From an uncultured Lachnospiraceae bacterium (lineage in GTDB: Bacteria > Bacillota > Clostridia > Lachnospirales > Lachnospiraceae): 64,000 nucleotides of DNA. Within the stretch, counting starts at the first letter, position 1; every line of letters begins with the position of its first letter. The position numbers and the translations under genes are program-made. Location: assembly GCA_934351255.1 (NCBI GenBank), contig CAKRJH010000003.1:148876-212875 (forward strand). Direction: 5' to 3'. Shown one piece after another: positions 1-8,673 of this stretch. Under the pieces are notes generated by a model. It searched no databases. It was not told the origin of the DNA and worked only from the letters and a program-made list of their open reading frames with translations.

Positions 1-1360
1 ATGGAGAAACACTAACATTTCCCGGTGTAAAAATTTGTATATCCGGTAGTTGTTCTATTAATGCTCTATACTCTGTCTTAGTCGGTTCGACAATCAAAAA
101 CGGAATATTTCTTTCAGCAAATTGCAACATCAAATTAATAGAAAAGGTTGTTTTACCAGTTCCTGGCATGCCAACAATCAATACATGCTTTGACAGTATT
201 CTTTCGTTACAACCAATAGTAATCTTTTTCAGATCTGATGATATTAATTGTCCAAACTTTATATTAGAATCACTAATAATCTCTTCTTTTAACTGTTCTC
301 TTTGCTTTTTATATCTGGTTTCCTCAATACCTGACATATTTCCATCGTAAACCGGCAAACGAAAAAAAGAAATCAATTCTTCGATCGTCATCATCAGCGG
401 AAGTCGATACAAATAATTGGAGAGTGGAATGTATTTACGAATTTTCATATTTCTATATTTGTACATTAATAAGGCACTTACGTTCCATATATAATTCGGA
501 AATTCATTGATTATGCTGCCAATACTTTTTGATATATCAATACAACTCGCTTCAAAACTACCGATATTACTGTCTCCACCTTTTAAAAGGCTGATAATTT
601 TGGCAGATAAAACAGTACAATCTTCTTTGGTTCCAAAAACCAATAAATTGGATAAAAACATAGGTGCATCCCGATTATCTTTATAATAAGATAATACTTC
701 AAACGGTTCCTGAGCACATGAATCCTTTAAAAGTTGTCCATTAACAGATATTCCTTTTGATAATCCCTCCAGTTCAGAACAATGTTGTACTAATATTGCG
801 ATTTCATTCTCATACAATTTTGTTGGTAGTATACTAAACGAAACACCGCAATTCTCCATCTGACTCAAAGTATTGATCAGAGATGCCAACCCCTCAGTAT
901 TATTTGATGGAATAATCTCAGTATAATAAAATGGACAGACACTGGATGGATTAATAACCACCTTTTCCTTTTTTTCTACAGCATATACCAAACTTTTAAC
1001 ATCCTGTCTCCAAAGATCATCGAACGTTTGACGGCAATGTTCTGAATCTTGACAAAAATATCCAAAATCCGATACTACATTTTGAATGTTATTTATAAGC
1101 ATTTTTACACGCGATACTGCTTCTGCGCTTACGTTGTCTATCTTTCGTACAACAATATAAATATGGATTTTCGAGGCATATGATTGATTATCAACTTTCT
1201 CGGTCAACCAAATGATTTCATAAGCAACATTCTGATTATCAAGTCTATACAACTCTCCTAAAACACTATCAAAATCTGAAATTGTGTCTGAGAAAGTAAC
1301 AATTTCCAGCATATCAACTGCCAAGAAACGATTGTCTGCTAATTCATACACCTGTACCAT
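1..1360 (-). CDS. HerA/DUF87-like P-loop ATPase, 3' part outside the window
   Basis: This reading frame stays open from an ATG at 1360 down to the window edge (about 453 codons), so the gene is partial only because the window ends. An AGAGG ribosome site lies inside the end of the TIR gene and the ATG is 6 bases after the TIR stop. The first 390 or so residues resemble nothing I can name. A Walker A motif, GMPGTGKTT, starts near residue 397 and is followed by FLIVEPTKTEYRAL, which is the usual strand-2 signature of HerA/DUF87-type helicase or translocase ATPases. These ATPases pump or process DNA and often partner with nucleases or effectors in antiphage loci. The Walker B and C-terminal parts are not visible. 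Last gene seen of the TIR/SPFH operon. Confidence 0.75.
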   Translation of the reverse strand, partial: MVQVYELADNRFLAVDMLEIVTFSDTISDFDSVLGELYRLDNQNVAYEIIWLTEKVDNQSYASKIHIYIVVRKIDNVSAEAVSRVKMLINNIQNVVSDFGYFCQDSEHCRQTFDDLWRQDVKSLVYAVEKKEKVVINPSSVCPFYYTEIIPSNNTEGLASLINTLSQMENCGVSFSILPTKLYENEIAILVQHCSELEGLSKGISVNGQLLKDSCAQEPFEVLSYYKDNRDAPMFLSNLLVFGTKEDCTVLSAKIISLLKGGDSNIGSFEASCIDISKSIGSIINEFPNYIWNVSALLMYKYRNMKIRKYIPLSNYLYRLPLMMTIEELISFFRLPVYDGNMSGIEETRYKKQREQLKEEIISDSNIKFGQLISSDLKKITIGCNERILSKHVLIVGMPGTGKTTFSINLMLQFAERNIPFLIVEPTKTEYRALIEQLPDIQIFTPGNVSVSP

Positions 1361-1366
1361 ACTTTA

Positions 1367-3070
1367 TTAACCTCTCAATCCCTGTATATAATCATCTAAT
1401 TCGCTTATTTTATTTACGCATGTTTCATACGTTTCTTTTTGTTTTTCCAAATCAGCAATAAAAGACTCAAGCACCTGCTTTTTTAAGGCAATAGCATCAT
1501 AATTTTTTTGTTCTTTCTGCAACGCTGTCTTTTTTGTGAGCGCTTCAATATGCCAAACAACACCACGATAAAAAATTCCCCATAGAATAAAGATTACTAC
1601 ACCTGTGAACACACCATCCATTATGCTTTCTGTAACGCAGATATACAACACCCAAACTATACATGCTATAAATGACAATCTGAAATCATGAGGTTTCGAT
1701 AATTTCTTTATTTTAGGTTTCAGTTCGTTCAGTTGCAACTGCAACATTTTAGTTTCTTCCCTTTTCTGGCTAATCTCCGGCGATACATCACTATATCCTG
1801 CAATCTGATCTTGATAATACTTTTTCTCCTCTTCTGCTTCACCTATTTTCAGTCGCTTATTCTGCTCCTGCAGTCTTCTTATATAGTCTTTCCACTCCTC
1901 CTGTATCATTTTCGCCTTATCTGGATTTGCAACAGTGATTGCATGTTGTACCATATTTTGCATCTCAGAAGCCAACTCATTGTCCAAATGGGTTAAACAC
2001 TCACTTTGTACATAGGGTACTCCCCACCATCCACGATAATCTTCCGGATACCTATTTTGCATTTCAACATATAATTCATATGCTTTTTGCGTTTCATTCA
2101 GTTTCATAAAAGTTTCCGCATTGGCTGCTAAACGGTTCACCTCAGATGTTTCTTCATTTGAGAGAATCCCGGTCTTTCTTTTGTTGTTTTGTATGACGTT
2201 GTTAACACCCTCTACCAGATATTCCACATAGCCTATTTTGTTCAGATCAAAAGATTGAAATGCCGAAAATTCCATTGGCATTTCATACGGAGACATATTT
2301 TTAAAGCAAGCAATCAGTGTTTTGTCTTTATTTTCTTTCTTTAGTTCCAAAAAACGAGACCATTCATTCTTTACCCAGGTAGAATTATAATATTCCGTTT
2401 TAGTTCCCAGAACAATCATTACCGTTGCACTCATCAATGCAGCATATATGTACGGTTCATACTCTTGTCCAAGCTTACTTTCCAATGATTTTTTTGCAAA
2501 AAATGTACGGTATCCCGCCTGCTCTAACGAATTATAAATATTATATGCTATCATGCTGTCTTCTGTTGGCTCTCCATTTTCCATCTTATCTTTGTAACAG
2601 ATAAAGACATCATATGGCTTCTCTTCTTTTACAATTTTAATATACTTATTATAAATCTCGTCAATTTTGGTCGCTTCTTCTTGAAAAACATAAGATTCGT
2701 ATATATCTGCATTTTGCAACGCTGCTTTATAATCCGGATCATCAAAAATAGAATGATCCTGTATTCTATGACATGTCGGTTTCCTTTCTCCCCCAATATC
2801 ATTTACATACTCAATACCATATCGGCTTAAAACCATTCCCCAATGAGCCGCTGAATCTTTATGATCTTCTCGAAGTAAATCATCAAAAACAGATATTGCA
2901 CCATCAAAATCCAGATTTTGTCTTAAAAACGTAGCACGATTAAATAAATTTTCTATTTTGTCCTTATTTTGGGATACAATCATTTTTGAATCACAATACT
3001 TGCATGTTGCTATTGAAGTACTTTCATCAAAATCGATATTCGCTCCACACACTTCACACTTTAATATCAT
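1367..3070 (-). CDS. Zinc-ribbon, TPR and TIR domain protein with C-terminal membrane segments
   Basis: The 567-residue protein starts with a zinc ribbon (CxxC pairs C5/C8 and C23/C26). A TPR-like helical stretch follows (about 40-150), then a TIR domain (about 152-300) with the opening strand YDVFICYKD and the helix segment GQEYEPYIYAAL, whose Glu203 or Glu205 is the likely NADase glutamate. The conserved WVKNEWSRF motif comes after that. A second helical region leads to two hydrophobic segments (about 463-479 and 486-503) and a final coiled coil. TIR domains of bacterial immune systems degrade NAD+ or make signal nucleotides; whether this one is active is inferred. It sits 15 bases after the SPFH gene and 6 bases before the ATPase gene, which suggests one operon. 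The same TIR architecture beside an SPFH protein recurs in Firmicutes, from memory, without an assigned role. Confidence 0.88.
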   Translation of the reverse strand: MILKCEVCGANIDFDESTSIATCKYCDSKMIVSQNKDKIENLFNRATFLRQNLDFDGAISVFDDLLREDHKDSAAHWGMVLSRYGIEYVNDIGGERKPTCHRIQDHSIFDDPDYKAALQNADIYESYVFQEEATKIDEIYNKYIKIVKEEKPYDVFICYKDKMENGEPTEDSMIAYNIYNSLEQAGYRTFFAKKSLESKLGQEYEPYIYAALMSATVMIVLGTKTEYYNSTWVKNEWSRFLELKKENKDKTLIACFKNMSPYEMPMEFSAFQSFDLNKIGYVEYLVEGVNNVIQNNKRKTGILSNEETSEVNRLAANAETFMKLNETQKAYELYVEMQNRYPEDYRGWWGVPYVQSECLTHLDNELASEMQNMVQHAITVANPDKAKMIQEEWKDYIRRLQEQNKRLKIGEAEEEKKYYQDQIAGYSDVSPEISQKREETKMLQLQLNELKPKIKKLSKPHDFRLSFIACIVWVLYICVTESIMDGVFTGVVIFILWGIFYRGVVWHIEALTKKTALQKEQKNYDAIALKKQVLESFIADLEKQKETYETCVNKISELDDYIQGLRG

Positions 3071-3085
3071 CAGTACCTCCCATTA

Positions 3086-4339
3086 TTATAAATCCTTTAA
3101 TTTTTCTCGTTCAATTTTGAACTCCTCGTCAGTGTATAACCCTTCCTGCCAAGCCATTTTCAAACGTTTTAACCGTTTCATATACTCTTCATCATCAATA
3201 TGATGCTTTTCATTGCATGTATTTTCTACTGATGTTTTCAAATGAACCATTCCCGGTATATCATCACCATCCTCGTTGCCATCGCTAGGGGTTACATTTA
3301 TATTTGCACTATCCTTCTCTGTAATCGGTGTCATTAGACTACTTCCTTGAATTTCATTTCCAAAACTACTCATTGTCTGGCTAATAAACGGTGCCATCCC
3401 CATTCCCATTCCAACTCCCATCATGGGTGCACTACTTCTTCCAATGCCTTCATTAGCTGCCGCAATATCCATCACCCCAAATCCTCTTCGCTGATGTTCC
3501 GTCATATTAAGAGTTTTATTAGCAATACTTTGAGCGATTGCATCGCGTTTTTTTATTTCCTCATCTGCTATATGCTCCGTAATTCTGACATTTGCATTGA
3601 TTGCAGCTTCTTTTATCCGATTTTTTTCTTCCATATTCAAGAAAGTATTTTGGGACCATAAATGTTTATACATTTGATAATTAGGATCAGCATCAGATGC
3701 ATTGATATTATTCACGTATAGATCCACCAACGCTATTCCGTATTCAAACATATAACTGGAAATTGCCTTTTTAAGCTGTTCTGCAATTCCCATTGGATTA
3801 CTCTCAAGATTAAAAATCGACGTATTTTCTTCTCTTAAAATTGCGGGAAGCCATTGTTTGATGCATGAAATGATGATTCCTTTAAAATATCTCATCATAT
3901 GTTCCTGATCGAATTGTGTTTCCGTCCCAACCAACTTCAATAATATTTTTTTTGAATCCACTACTTTGATACTCATTTCACCGGACGTGCTAATAGAAAA
4001 TGGCGGCAAATTCATGCTTGGATCACTATATTTTATATCTCCAACACCCCAATTAATTGCCATTTGCTCCGTCTTGTTTACAAAATATACTTCACAATGA
4101 AATGGTGATATTCCATCACTCGGCAAATTGATCAGTTTGTTTAAAATAGGTATATTTTTAGTCTGTAACTTATATGATCCTGGTTGAAAGATATCTGTCA
4201 ACTGACCATCTTTAAAAAAAGCTGCCTCTTGTGTTTCATGTACAATTAAGGTTGAATGAGTATTAAAATCTTCTCCTGGAAACTTCCATACAAATGTTCT
4301 ATTATTTATTTCACCCTTTATTATGTCAAATATTTGCAT
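3086..4339 (-). CDS. SPFH/band-7 domain protein with C-terminal SHOCT domain (YdjI-like)
   Basis: I chose the ATG at 4339 rather than the longer frame because GGGAGG lies 5 bases upstream of it, giving 417 residues. Residues 1-290 have the character of the 'virion core protein-like' SPFH family (YdjI of Bacillus): an N-terminal beta-rich part with FFKDGQLTDIFQPGSY and a long helix with a KKRDAIAQS stretch. A glycine/methionine-rich linker (GVGMGMGMAP) follows, then a low-complexity acidic segment. The end, WQEGLYTDEEFKIEREKL, is a typical SHOCT domain. SPFH proteins form membrane-associated scaffolds and act in envelope stress in B. subtilis. No N-terminal membrane segment is visible. The gene overlaps neither neighbour but is separated by only 10 to 16 bases, so it is presumably cotranscribed with the TIR gene. 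Confidence 0.85.
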   Translation of the reverse strand: MQIFDIIKGEINNRTFVWKFPGEDFNTHSTLIVHETQEAAFFKDGQLTDIFQPGSYKLQTKNIPILNKLINLPSDGISPFHCEVYFVNKTEQMAINWGVGDIKYSDPSMNLPPFSISTSGEMSIKVVDSKKILLKLVGTETQFDQEHMMRYFKGIIISCIKQWLPAILREENTSIFNLESNPMGIAEQLKKAISSYMFEYGIALVDLYVNNINASDADPNYQMYKHLWSQNTFLNMEEKNRIKEAAINANVRITEHIADEEIKKRDAIAQSIANKTLNMTEHQRRGFGVMDIAAANEGIGRSSAPMMGVGMGMGMAPFISQTMSSFGNEIQGSSLMTPITEKDSANINVTPSDGNEDGDDIPGMVHLKTSVENTCNEKHHIDDEEYMKRLKRLKMAWQEGLYTDEEFKIEREKLKDL

Positions 4340-4349
4340 ATGTCCCTCC

Positions 4350-4940
4350 CTAATAGTTTTCACTATCAACAGTTAATTTTTCAATTCTTGATCCATTGAT
4401 ATCATGATTCTCTGTCATAAATATTGTAATCATCTCAGAATCTGCTTTCGACTCAATAAAGACTTTCCCATCCGCTCCATTCGGATCATTAGCCGTTTCC
4501 GATTTAAAACTTAATGATGCAATAAAATCATCCATTGATGTATACCCATTAAGTTGTAAAAAAAGTTCAATTACCTCTCCTGAATAATCAGAATCTACGA
4601 TATCCCCAAAATTGGATAACTCTACGGTTGTGCTTTTCATTGCTCCTCCACTTCTTTGAGCCAGACAAGAAACAATGTCTGTTGTTATGCTACTTAATAT
4701 CTCTCTATCCATATACATATTATTCAATTCATCATACTCTTCATTGTCACCATAAATGTCATTATAAAGATTACTATTTATTTGTTGGTTTGCAATGTTT
4801 TGTCCTGAATCATTGGTTTGAGTAGATCTACGAGATATAATGATTCCTGTTATTACAATTGCAGTGCACAATAAAATTGCTGCTCCTAAAATAGCAAGTA
4901 CAATAATTTTAATATTATTTTTCTCTTTCATTTTTTCCAT
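4350..4940 (-). CDS. Membrane-anchored protein of unknown function, first gene of the TIR/SPFH operon
   Basis: The 196-residue product has a short charged N-terminus, one strong hydrophobic segment (about residues 9-35) and then a polar, Asn/Ser/Asp-rich tail of about 160 residues, so it is probably a single-pass membrane protein. I do not recognise the family. The tail contains no cysteine pairs or catalytic motif that I can identify. An AAAGGA site precedes both the ATG at 4940 and one at 4931; the latter has better spacing. The stop codon is 10 bases ahead of the SPFH start, and the ribosome site of that gene abuts this stop, which suggests coupling. It may anchor or sense for the SPFH/TIR proteins; that is inference from position only. 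Confidence 0.7.
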   Translation of the reverse strand: MEKMKEKNNIKIIVLAILGAAILLCTAIVITGIIISRRSTQTNDSGQNIANQQINSNLYNDIYGDNEEYDELNNMYMDREILSSITTDIVSCLAQRSGGAMKSTTVELSNFGDIVDSDYSGEVIELFLQLNGYTSMDDFIASLSFKSETANDPNGADGKVFIESKADSEMITIFMTENHDINGSRIEKLTVDSENY

Positions 4941-5283
4941 TTCCTTTCTATTCTTTGTATCTTTATATTTAAAACCACATAATGATTATTATGGTTTTAG
5001 AAACAAAAAAACTCCCCATAAAAACAATAGGAAGAAAATGAAAAAGCCAAATTAGTTGCATAAAACATTTAAAAATGGTATAATTTTACTAATCTGATTC
5101 AACAGAATGGAGTTCGATTTGACACATTCTGACAACGGATTATATGTAATTTTACTTCATGATATAAACTATAGAATGACAAACGTCAAATTATATAAGA
5201 GTTTATGTGCGAAGTAATTTCCAATGATTTTTATCAAATTACATGTGTCTTTGAATTGCAAAGCCTTGTAAATATCGTACTTA
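4941..5283. other. Intergenic region upstream of the TIR/SPFH operon
   Basis: This 343-base AT-rich gap lies between the recombinase stop and the first operon gene. I see a sigma-A-like promoter in it (5161-5189) and no convincing open reading frame or terminator hairpin for the recombinase gene. Confidence 0.5.
5161..5189 (-). promoter_or_regulatory. Candidate sigma-A promoter for the TIR/SPFH operon
   Basis: Read on the minus strand: TTGACG, 17 bases, TATATC. It lies about 220 bases ahead of the first gene of the operon, so the leader would be long. A second weaker TATAAT-like element (AAACTCTTATATAATT) lies just upstream. Confidence 0.45.
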
Positions 5284-6183
5284 TCAGCAAAAACACTGCG
5301 TTCTATCCATATAATAATCATTATGTAGATTTCCATCATCCACAAGCAAATTCATGTTCTCAAGTTGTTTTCGATGTTCATTATAGGATTCTTTAAGATA
5401 AATTCTTGTTGTCTCTATACTACTATGTCCCAAAATATCCGCAAGTTTAGCAATGTCCCTATATAAGGAATAAAATGTTCTTGCAAACAAATGACGCAGA
5501 TTATGTGGGAATACCTTATCCTGGTCTATTCCGGCATCACTACAAAGCTTTTTCATTTCACGCCATATCCATGTGCGGTCAACTGCATTTCCTCTTGATG
5601 TTTGAAACACCATGCCTTTCTTTATACTCTGTACTCGAATATAGCACAGCAAACGAACCTGTAAATCTCTGGGAATTAGTACCTGCCGCTCTTTTCCCTT
5701 ATTATATATAGTGACCATCCCCTTTTTTACAGACGTAATCGTAATTGCAGATAACTCACTCACTCGAATCCCTGTTGCACATATTGTTTGTATAATCATA
5801 CCCAGTCGAACTTTTCCGCTATCCATAGCTGTTTTCACTAACTTCATATATTCCTTCTTTGATAATTCTCTGTTTTCCGGCACAAACACTTCTTTTTGCA
5901 ATTTAAATGTTTTGACTCTAAGTTCATACCATCCTAAAAACTCGAAAAAACGATTTGCTGCAACCAAAAAAGAATTAATACTGCTTGTTTTATAATCTGC
6001 ATTCATACGCAAATGTTCTTTATACTGAATCACGAGCATTTTATCCAATTCTCTATTATCCGCAAATTCCACTAACTTTTTTATATCACACATATATTTT
6101 TGTATAGTAGCCTTACTTTTTTCTTGTTCATACAAATATATTTTATAATCTTCTAACATTTTCTCTGTAATAATCTTTTTCAT
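5284..6183 (-). CDS. Tyrosine recombinase/integrase (XerC/D-like)
   Basis: A 299-residue protein when started at the ATG at 6183, which has GGAGG 10 bases upstream; the longer frame has no ribosome site. Residues 1-95 form the SAM-like core-binding domain. The catalytic domain follows with Arg140 (ATGIRVSEL), Lys164 (NKGKER), His227/Arg230 (HNLRH), His253 (LGHSSIETT) and nucleophile Tyr262, so all expected residues are present. It cuts and rejoins DNA at specific sites. It sits at the boundary between the AT-rich island and the higher-GC chromosome, next to a perfect 19-bp inverted repeat. That fits a mobile-element integrase or a stand-alone shuffling recombinase better than the housekeeping XerC/XerD, which is not normally in such a place. 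Upstream, a 7-bp inverted repeat (6225-6231 and 6242-6248) could be an operator. Confidence 0.88.
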   Translation of the reverse strand: MKKIITEKMLEDYKIYLYEQEKSKATIQKYMCDIKKLVEFADNRELDKMLVIQYKEHLRMNADYKTSSINSFLVAANRFFEFLGWYELRVKTFKLQKEVFVPENRELSKKEYMKLVKTAMDSGKVRLGMIIQTICATGIRVSELSAITITSVKKGMVTIYNKGKERQVLIPRDLQVRLLCYIRVQSIKKGMVFQTSRGNAVDRTWIWREMKKLCSDAGIDQDKVFPHNLRHLFARTFYSLYRDIAKLADILGHSSIETTRIYLKESYNEHRKQLENMNLLVDDGNLHNDYYMDRTQCFC

Positions 6184-6409
6184 AATGTAGTACCTCCAGT
6201 CCCCTAAAAATGGGAAAAAAATAACCATTTGAAACTTAATCCAAATGGCTTATGTAAATTTACTAATATTTTATTAAAAGCAGATAGATATGCAAGTCCA
6301 TTTTATGAATAATAAATACGAAGGAACACTAGCAAGCCTTTAACGTTGTTACTCATCATTTACACCTTCTATACGATAAGAAATCTTTCCACCAATAAGG
6401 CCAGACACA

Positions 6410-6455
6410 TTTCATTTAAAAGTTAGGGGACAATTTCCCTAACTTTTAAATGAAA
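6410..6455. repeat. Perfect 19-bp inverted repeat at the island boundary
   Basis: The arm TTTCATTTAAAAGTTAGGG (6410-6428) is matched exactly by its reverse complement at 6437-6455, around an 8-base centre. It has no T-run of a terminator directly after either arm. It lies about 230 bases from the recombinase start, so it may be its recombination or binding site. Confidence 0.85.
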
Positions 6456-6462
6456 GCTTATT

Positions 6463-6500
6463 AAAATCACGCACAGTTATTTTATTCTGTGCGTGATTTT
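6463..6500 (-). terminator. Rho-independent terminator of the GH95 gene
   Basis: A 14-bp stem (AAAATCACGCACAG and its complement) around a 10-base loop lies 28 bases beyond the GH95 stop. The stem ends in T-runs on both strands, so it could act in both directions. Confidence 0.8.
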
Positions 6501-6527
6501 TCAGCATATTTTACCTTATTGCAGAAC

Positions 6528-8657
6528 CTACTCATAAATCACAATCTCACACTTTGTGACAGCTCCGTCTTTCCATTCTAAAAATTTCAGCACCTTGCCG
6601 CCACGCAGACAGAGTCCTTCGACTCTTCCTTCCCGCCACTCCTTCGGAAGCGCCGGAAGCAACCGAATCTCTCCAGCATGGCTTTGCACCAACATTTCTG
6701 CAATTCCGGCCGTCACCCCGAAATTGCCGTCAATCTGAAACGGTGGATGATTGTCAAACAGATTCGGTAATGTCTGCGTTTCCAGAAGAAGGCGCACATG
6801 TTCCAGTGCGAGATCACCCTCGCCCAGCCTTGCATACATATTGATGATCCAGGCACGACTCCATCCCGAATGACCTCCGCCACCGGATAACCGCCTGTCT
6901 ATTGTCTTTTTGGCAGCGTCCATCAGTTCCGGTGTTTTTTCGGCTGTAATCTGACTTCCCGGATACAACGCAAACAACTGGGAAATGTGTCTGTGACCAA
7001 TCTCTACTTCATCGTAATCCTCGTTCCACTCCATGATCTGACCATGTTTTCCGATCCAGATCGGTGCGATCCGTTTCAAAACATCCTGCAATTCCGAAGT
7101 TATTCCATCGGAAATTTCCAGAATTTCTTCCGCCTGAATACACGCCTGAAACAATTCTTTCATAATCTGATTATCCATGGAAGCGCCTTTACAGATCACA
7201 CCCTTTTGTCCATTCGGCAAATGATATTCATTCTCCGGAGACAATGTCGGTACCGTAACCAGATACTCCCCGTCATCTACCAGATAATCCACCAGAAATC
7301 TTGCGGCTTCTTGCATCGCATCGTAATGTCTGCGCAAAAAATCAATGTCCTGCGTAAACAGATACTGCTCCCAGATATGCAGGCACAGCCAGGCTGCGCC
7401 CATCACCCAATAGCTGGCACTCAGGCACACATCCTGTGGCTCGGTATCGCACCAGATGTCTGTATTATGATGCGCCATAAAACCACGACAACCATACATC
7501 TCTGCGGCTGTTTTCCTGCCGTTTGGACGCATCCGTTCGATCATGTCGATCAACGGCTCCTGACACTCTTCCAAATGACAGACCATCGCCGGCCAATAGT
7601 TCATCTCCGTATTGATATTGATCGTATATTTACCGCCCCAGGCAGGATAATAATCTTCATTCCAGATTCCCTGTAAATTTGCCGGCAACGATCCCGGCCG
7701 GCTGCTGGCGATCAGAAGATATCTTCCATACTGAAAAAAGCGTACAATATCCTCCTGCCCCGGAATTTCAAGTTTCACACGGTCATATAGACTCTTATAA
7801 TCTGTAATATGTTCCTGCAGAAGTTCTTTCCAACTGTATGATGCCACCTTTTCCAAACGGGTTAATACACTGGTCACAGGATCTTTTTCGCGAAATGTCG
7901 TATCTGCTGCCAAAATGAACATCGCCTCATCGGCATCACGTACCATTGTTGTGTTGCCGATCGTCTCTGTCTTGCCACCCCGGCAGATCACCTTAAATCC
8001 GGCCGCGATTTCTACACCGCCTCTTCCTCCGGCCACCGCTTCCATCAACTGAATCTGGCCGGGCTTTGCTGTAATCCGATCCGCAAAGCCATTATAGCTT
8101 GGACGACGGCAGGTCTGCAATTCATAAGGCTTGTCATCCCACGGCGTCATTCCCCTCGCTATCTCACCATGAAAACTCAGGCAGCCCGGCCGGTCTGCCG
8201 TCAGATGAATGAGCAATACATTTTGCGGATAACTGGCGATCACCTGTCTCTGATAATGAACCCCTTTCCAAGCAAAAGACGTTGTCACGACAGCACGCTC
8301 CAGATCCAACTCGCGATGATACTGTGATATGTCAAATTCCGTACCGTTAAATTCTACATACAAGTTTCCTAACGGCTCGTAGTGTCTTTGTTCTTCGGGG
8401 ATGCCCGATAACGCCAAAGCACATAACTCCTGTGCTTCCTTAATCTTACCGTCCATGATCAGCTCACGTATCTGCGGAAGCTTGTCCTTGGCCGAAGGAT
8501 TCAAACGATTCTGAGGTCCACCATACCATACACTGTCTTCATTTAGCTGAATCCGTTCCGTACAGGGATTGCCAAAGACCATCCCTCCTAATTTTCCGTT
8601 TCCTACCGGCAATGCCTCATCCCATTGAGTGGCCGGTTTATCAAACACAATATTCAT
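6528..8657 (-). CDS. Glycoside hydrolase family 95, alpha-L-fucosidase-like
   Basis: The 709-residue protein has the family hallmarks throughout: LPVGNGKLGGMVFG (16-29) and NEDSVWYGG (39-47) of the N-terminal beta domain, NINTEMNYWP (347-356) opening the catalytic helical barrel, SPENEY (473-478) whose Glu475 is the likely general acid, HSGWS (596-600) and QIDGNFG (641-647). GH95 enzymes remove alpha-1,2-linked fucose (some remove galactose) with inversion. There is no signal peptide, so it should act in the cytoplasm on imported oligosaccharides such as fucosylated mucin or milk glycans. It follows a 199-residue gene by 16 bases with GAGGAA as ribosome site, so the two form a short operon ending at the hairpin at 6463-6500. 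No glycan transporter is adjacent, which is unusual for this kind of enzyme. Confidence 0.93.
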   Translation of the reverse strand: MNIVFDKPATQWDEALPVGNGKLGGMVFGNPCTERIQLNEDSVWYGGPQNRLNPSAKDKLPQIRELIMDGKIKEAQELCALALSGIPEEQRHYEPLGNLYVEFNGTEFDISQYHRELDLERAVVTTSFAWKGVHYQRQVIASYPQNVLLIHLTADRPGCLSFHGEIARGMTPWDDKPYELQTCRRPSYNGFADRITAKPGQIQLMEAVAGGRGGVEIAAGFKVICRGGKTETIGNTTMVRDADEAMFILAADTTFREKDPVTSVLTRLEKVASYSWKELLQEHITDYKSLYDRVKLEIPGQEDIVRFFQYGRYLLIASSRPGSLPANLQGIWNEDYYPAWGGKYTININTEMNYWPAMVCHLEECQEPLIDMIERMRPNGRKTAAEMYGCRGFMAHHNTDIWCDTEPQDVCLSASYWVMGAAWLCLHIWEQYLFTQDIDFLRRHYDAMQEAARFLVDYLVDDGEYLVTVPTLSPENEYHLPNGQKGVICKGASMDNQIMKELFQACIQAEEILEISDGITSELQDVLKRIAPIWIGKHGQIMEWNEDYDEVEIGHRHISQLFALYPGSQITAEKTPELMDAAKKTIDRRLSGGGGHSGWSRAWIINMYARLGEGDLALEHVRLLLETQTLPNLFDNHPPFQIDGNFGVTAGIAEMLVQSHAGEIRLLPALPKEWREGRVEGLCLRGGKVLKFLEWKDGAVTKCEIVIYE

Positions 8658-8673
8658 ATTATTTCCTCACCTT

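Larger units (their letters stand above)
6184..6527. other. Intergenic junction region between the AT-rich island and the chromosome
   Basis: This 344-base gap holds a 7-bp inverted repeat (6225-6248), a possible 18-codon reading frame on the minus strand (6303-6359, with AGAAGGTG before it), a perfect 19-bp inverted repeat (6410-6455) and the terminator of the GH95 gene (6463-6500). No larger gene is visible. Confidence 0.6.

Noticed and set aside
3347..3661. 104-residue plus-strand frame
   Set aside because: Antisense to the SPFH gene in an AT-rich region; low complexity and no start signal.
1..4940. Thoeris or other named TIR system
   Set aside because: No ThsA-like SIR2/SLOG partner, Argonaute, STING or CBASS cyclase is visible among the genes present; the remaining genes lie outside the window.
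6410..6455. Transcription terminator
   Set aside because: No T-run follows either arm and a better terminator lies next to it at 6463-6500.
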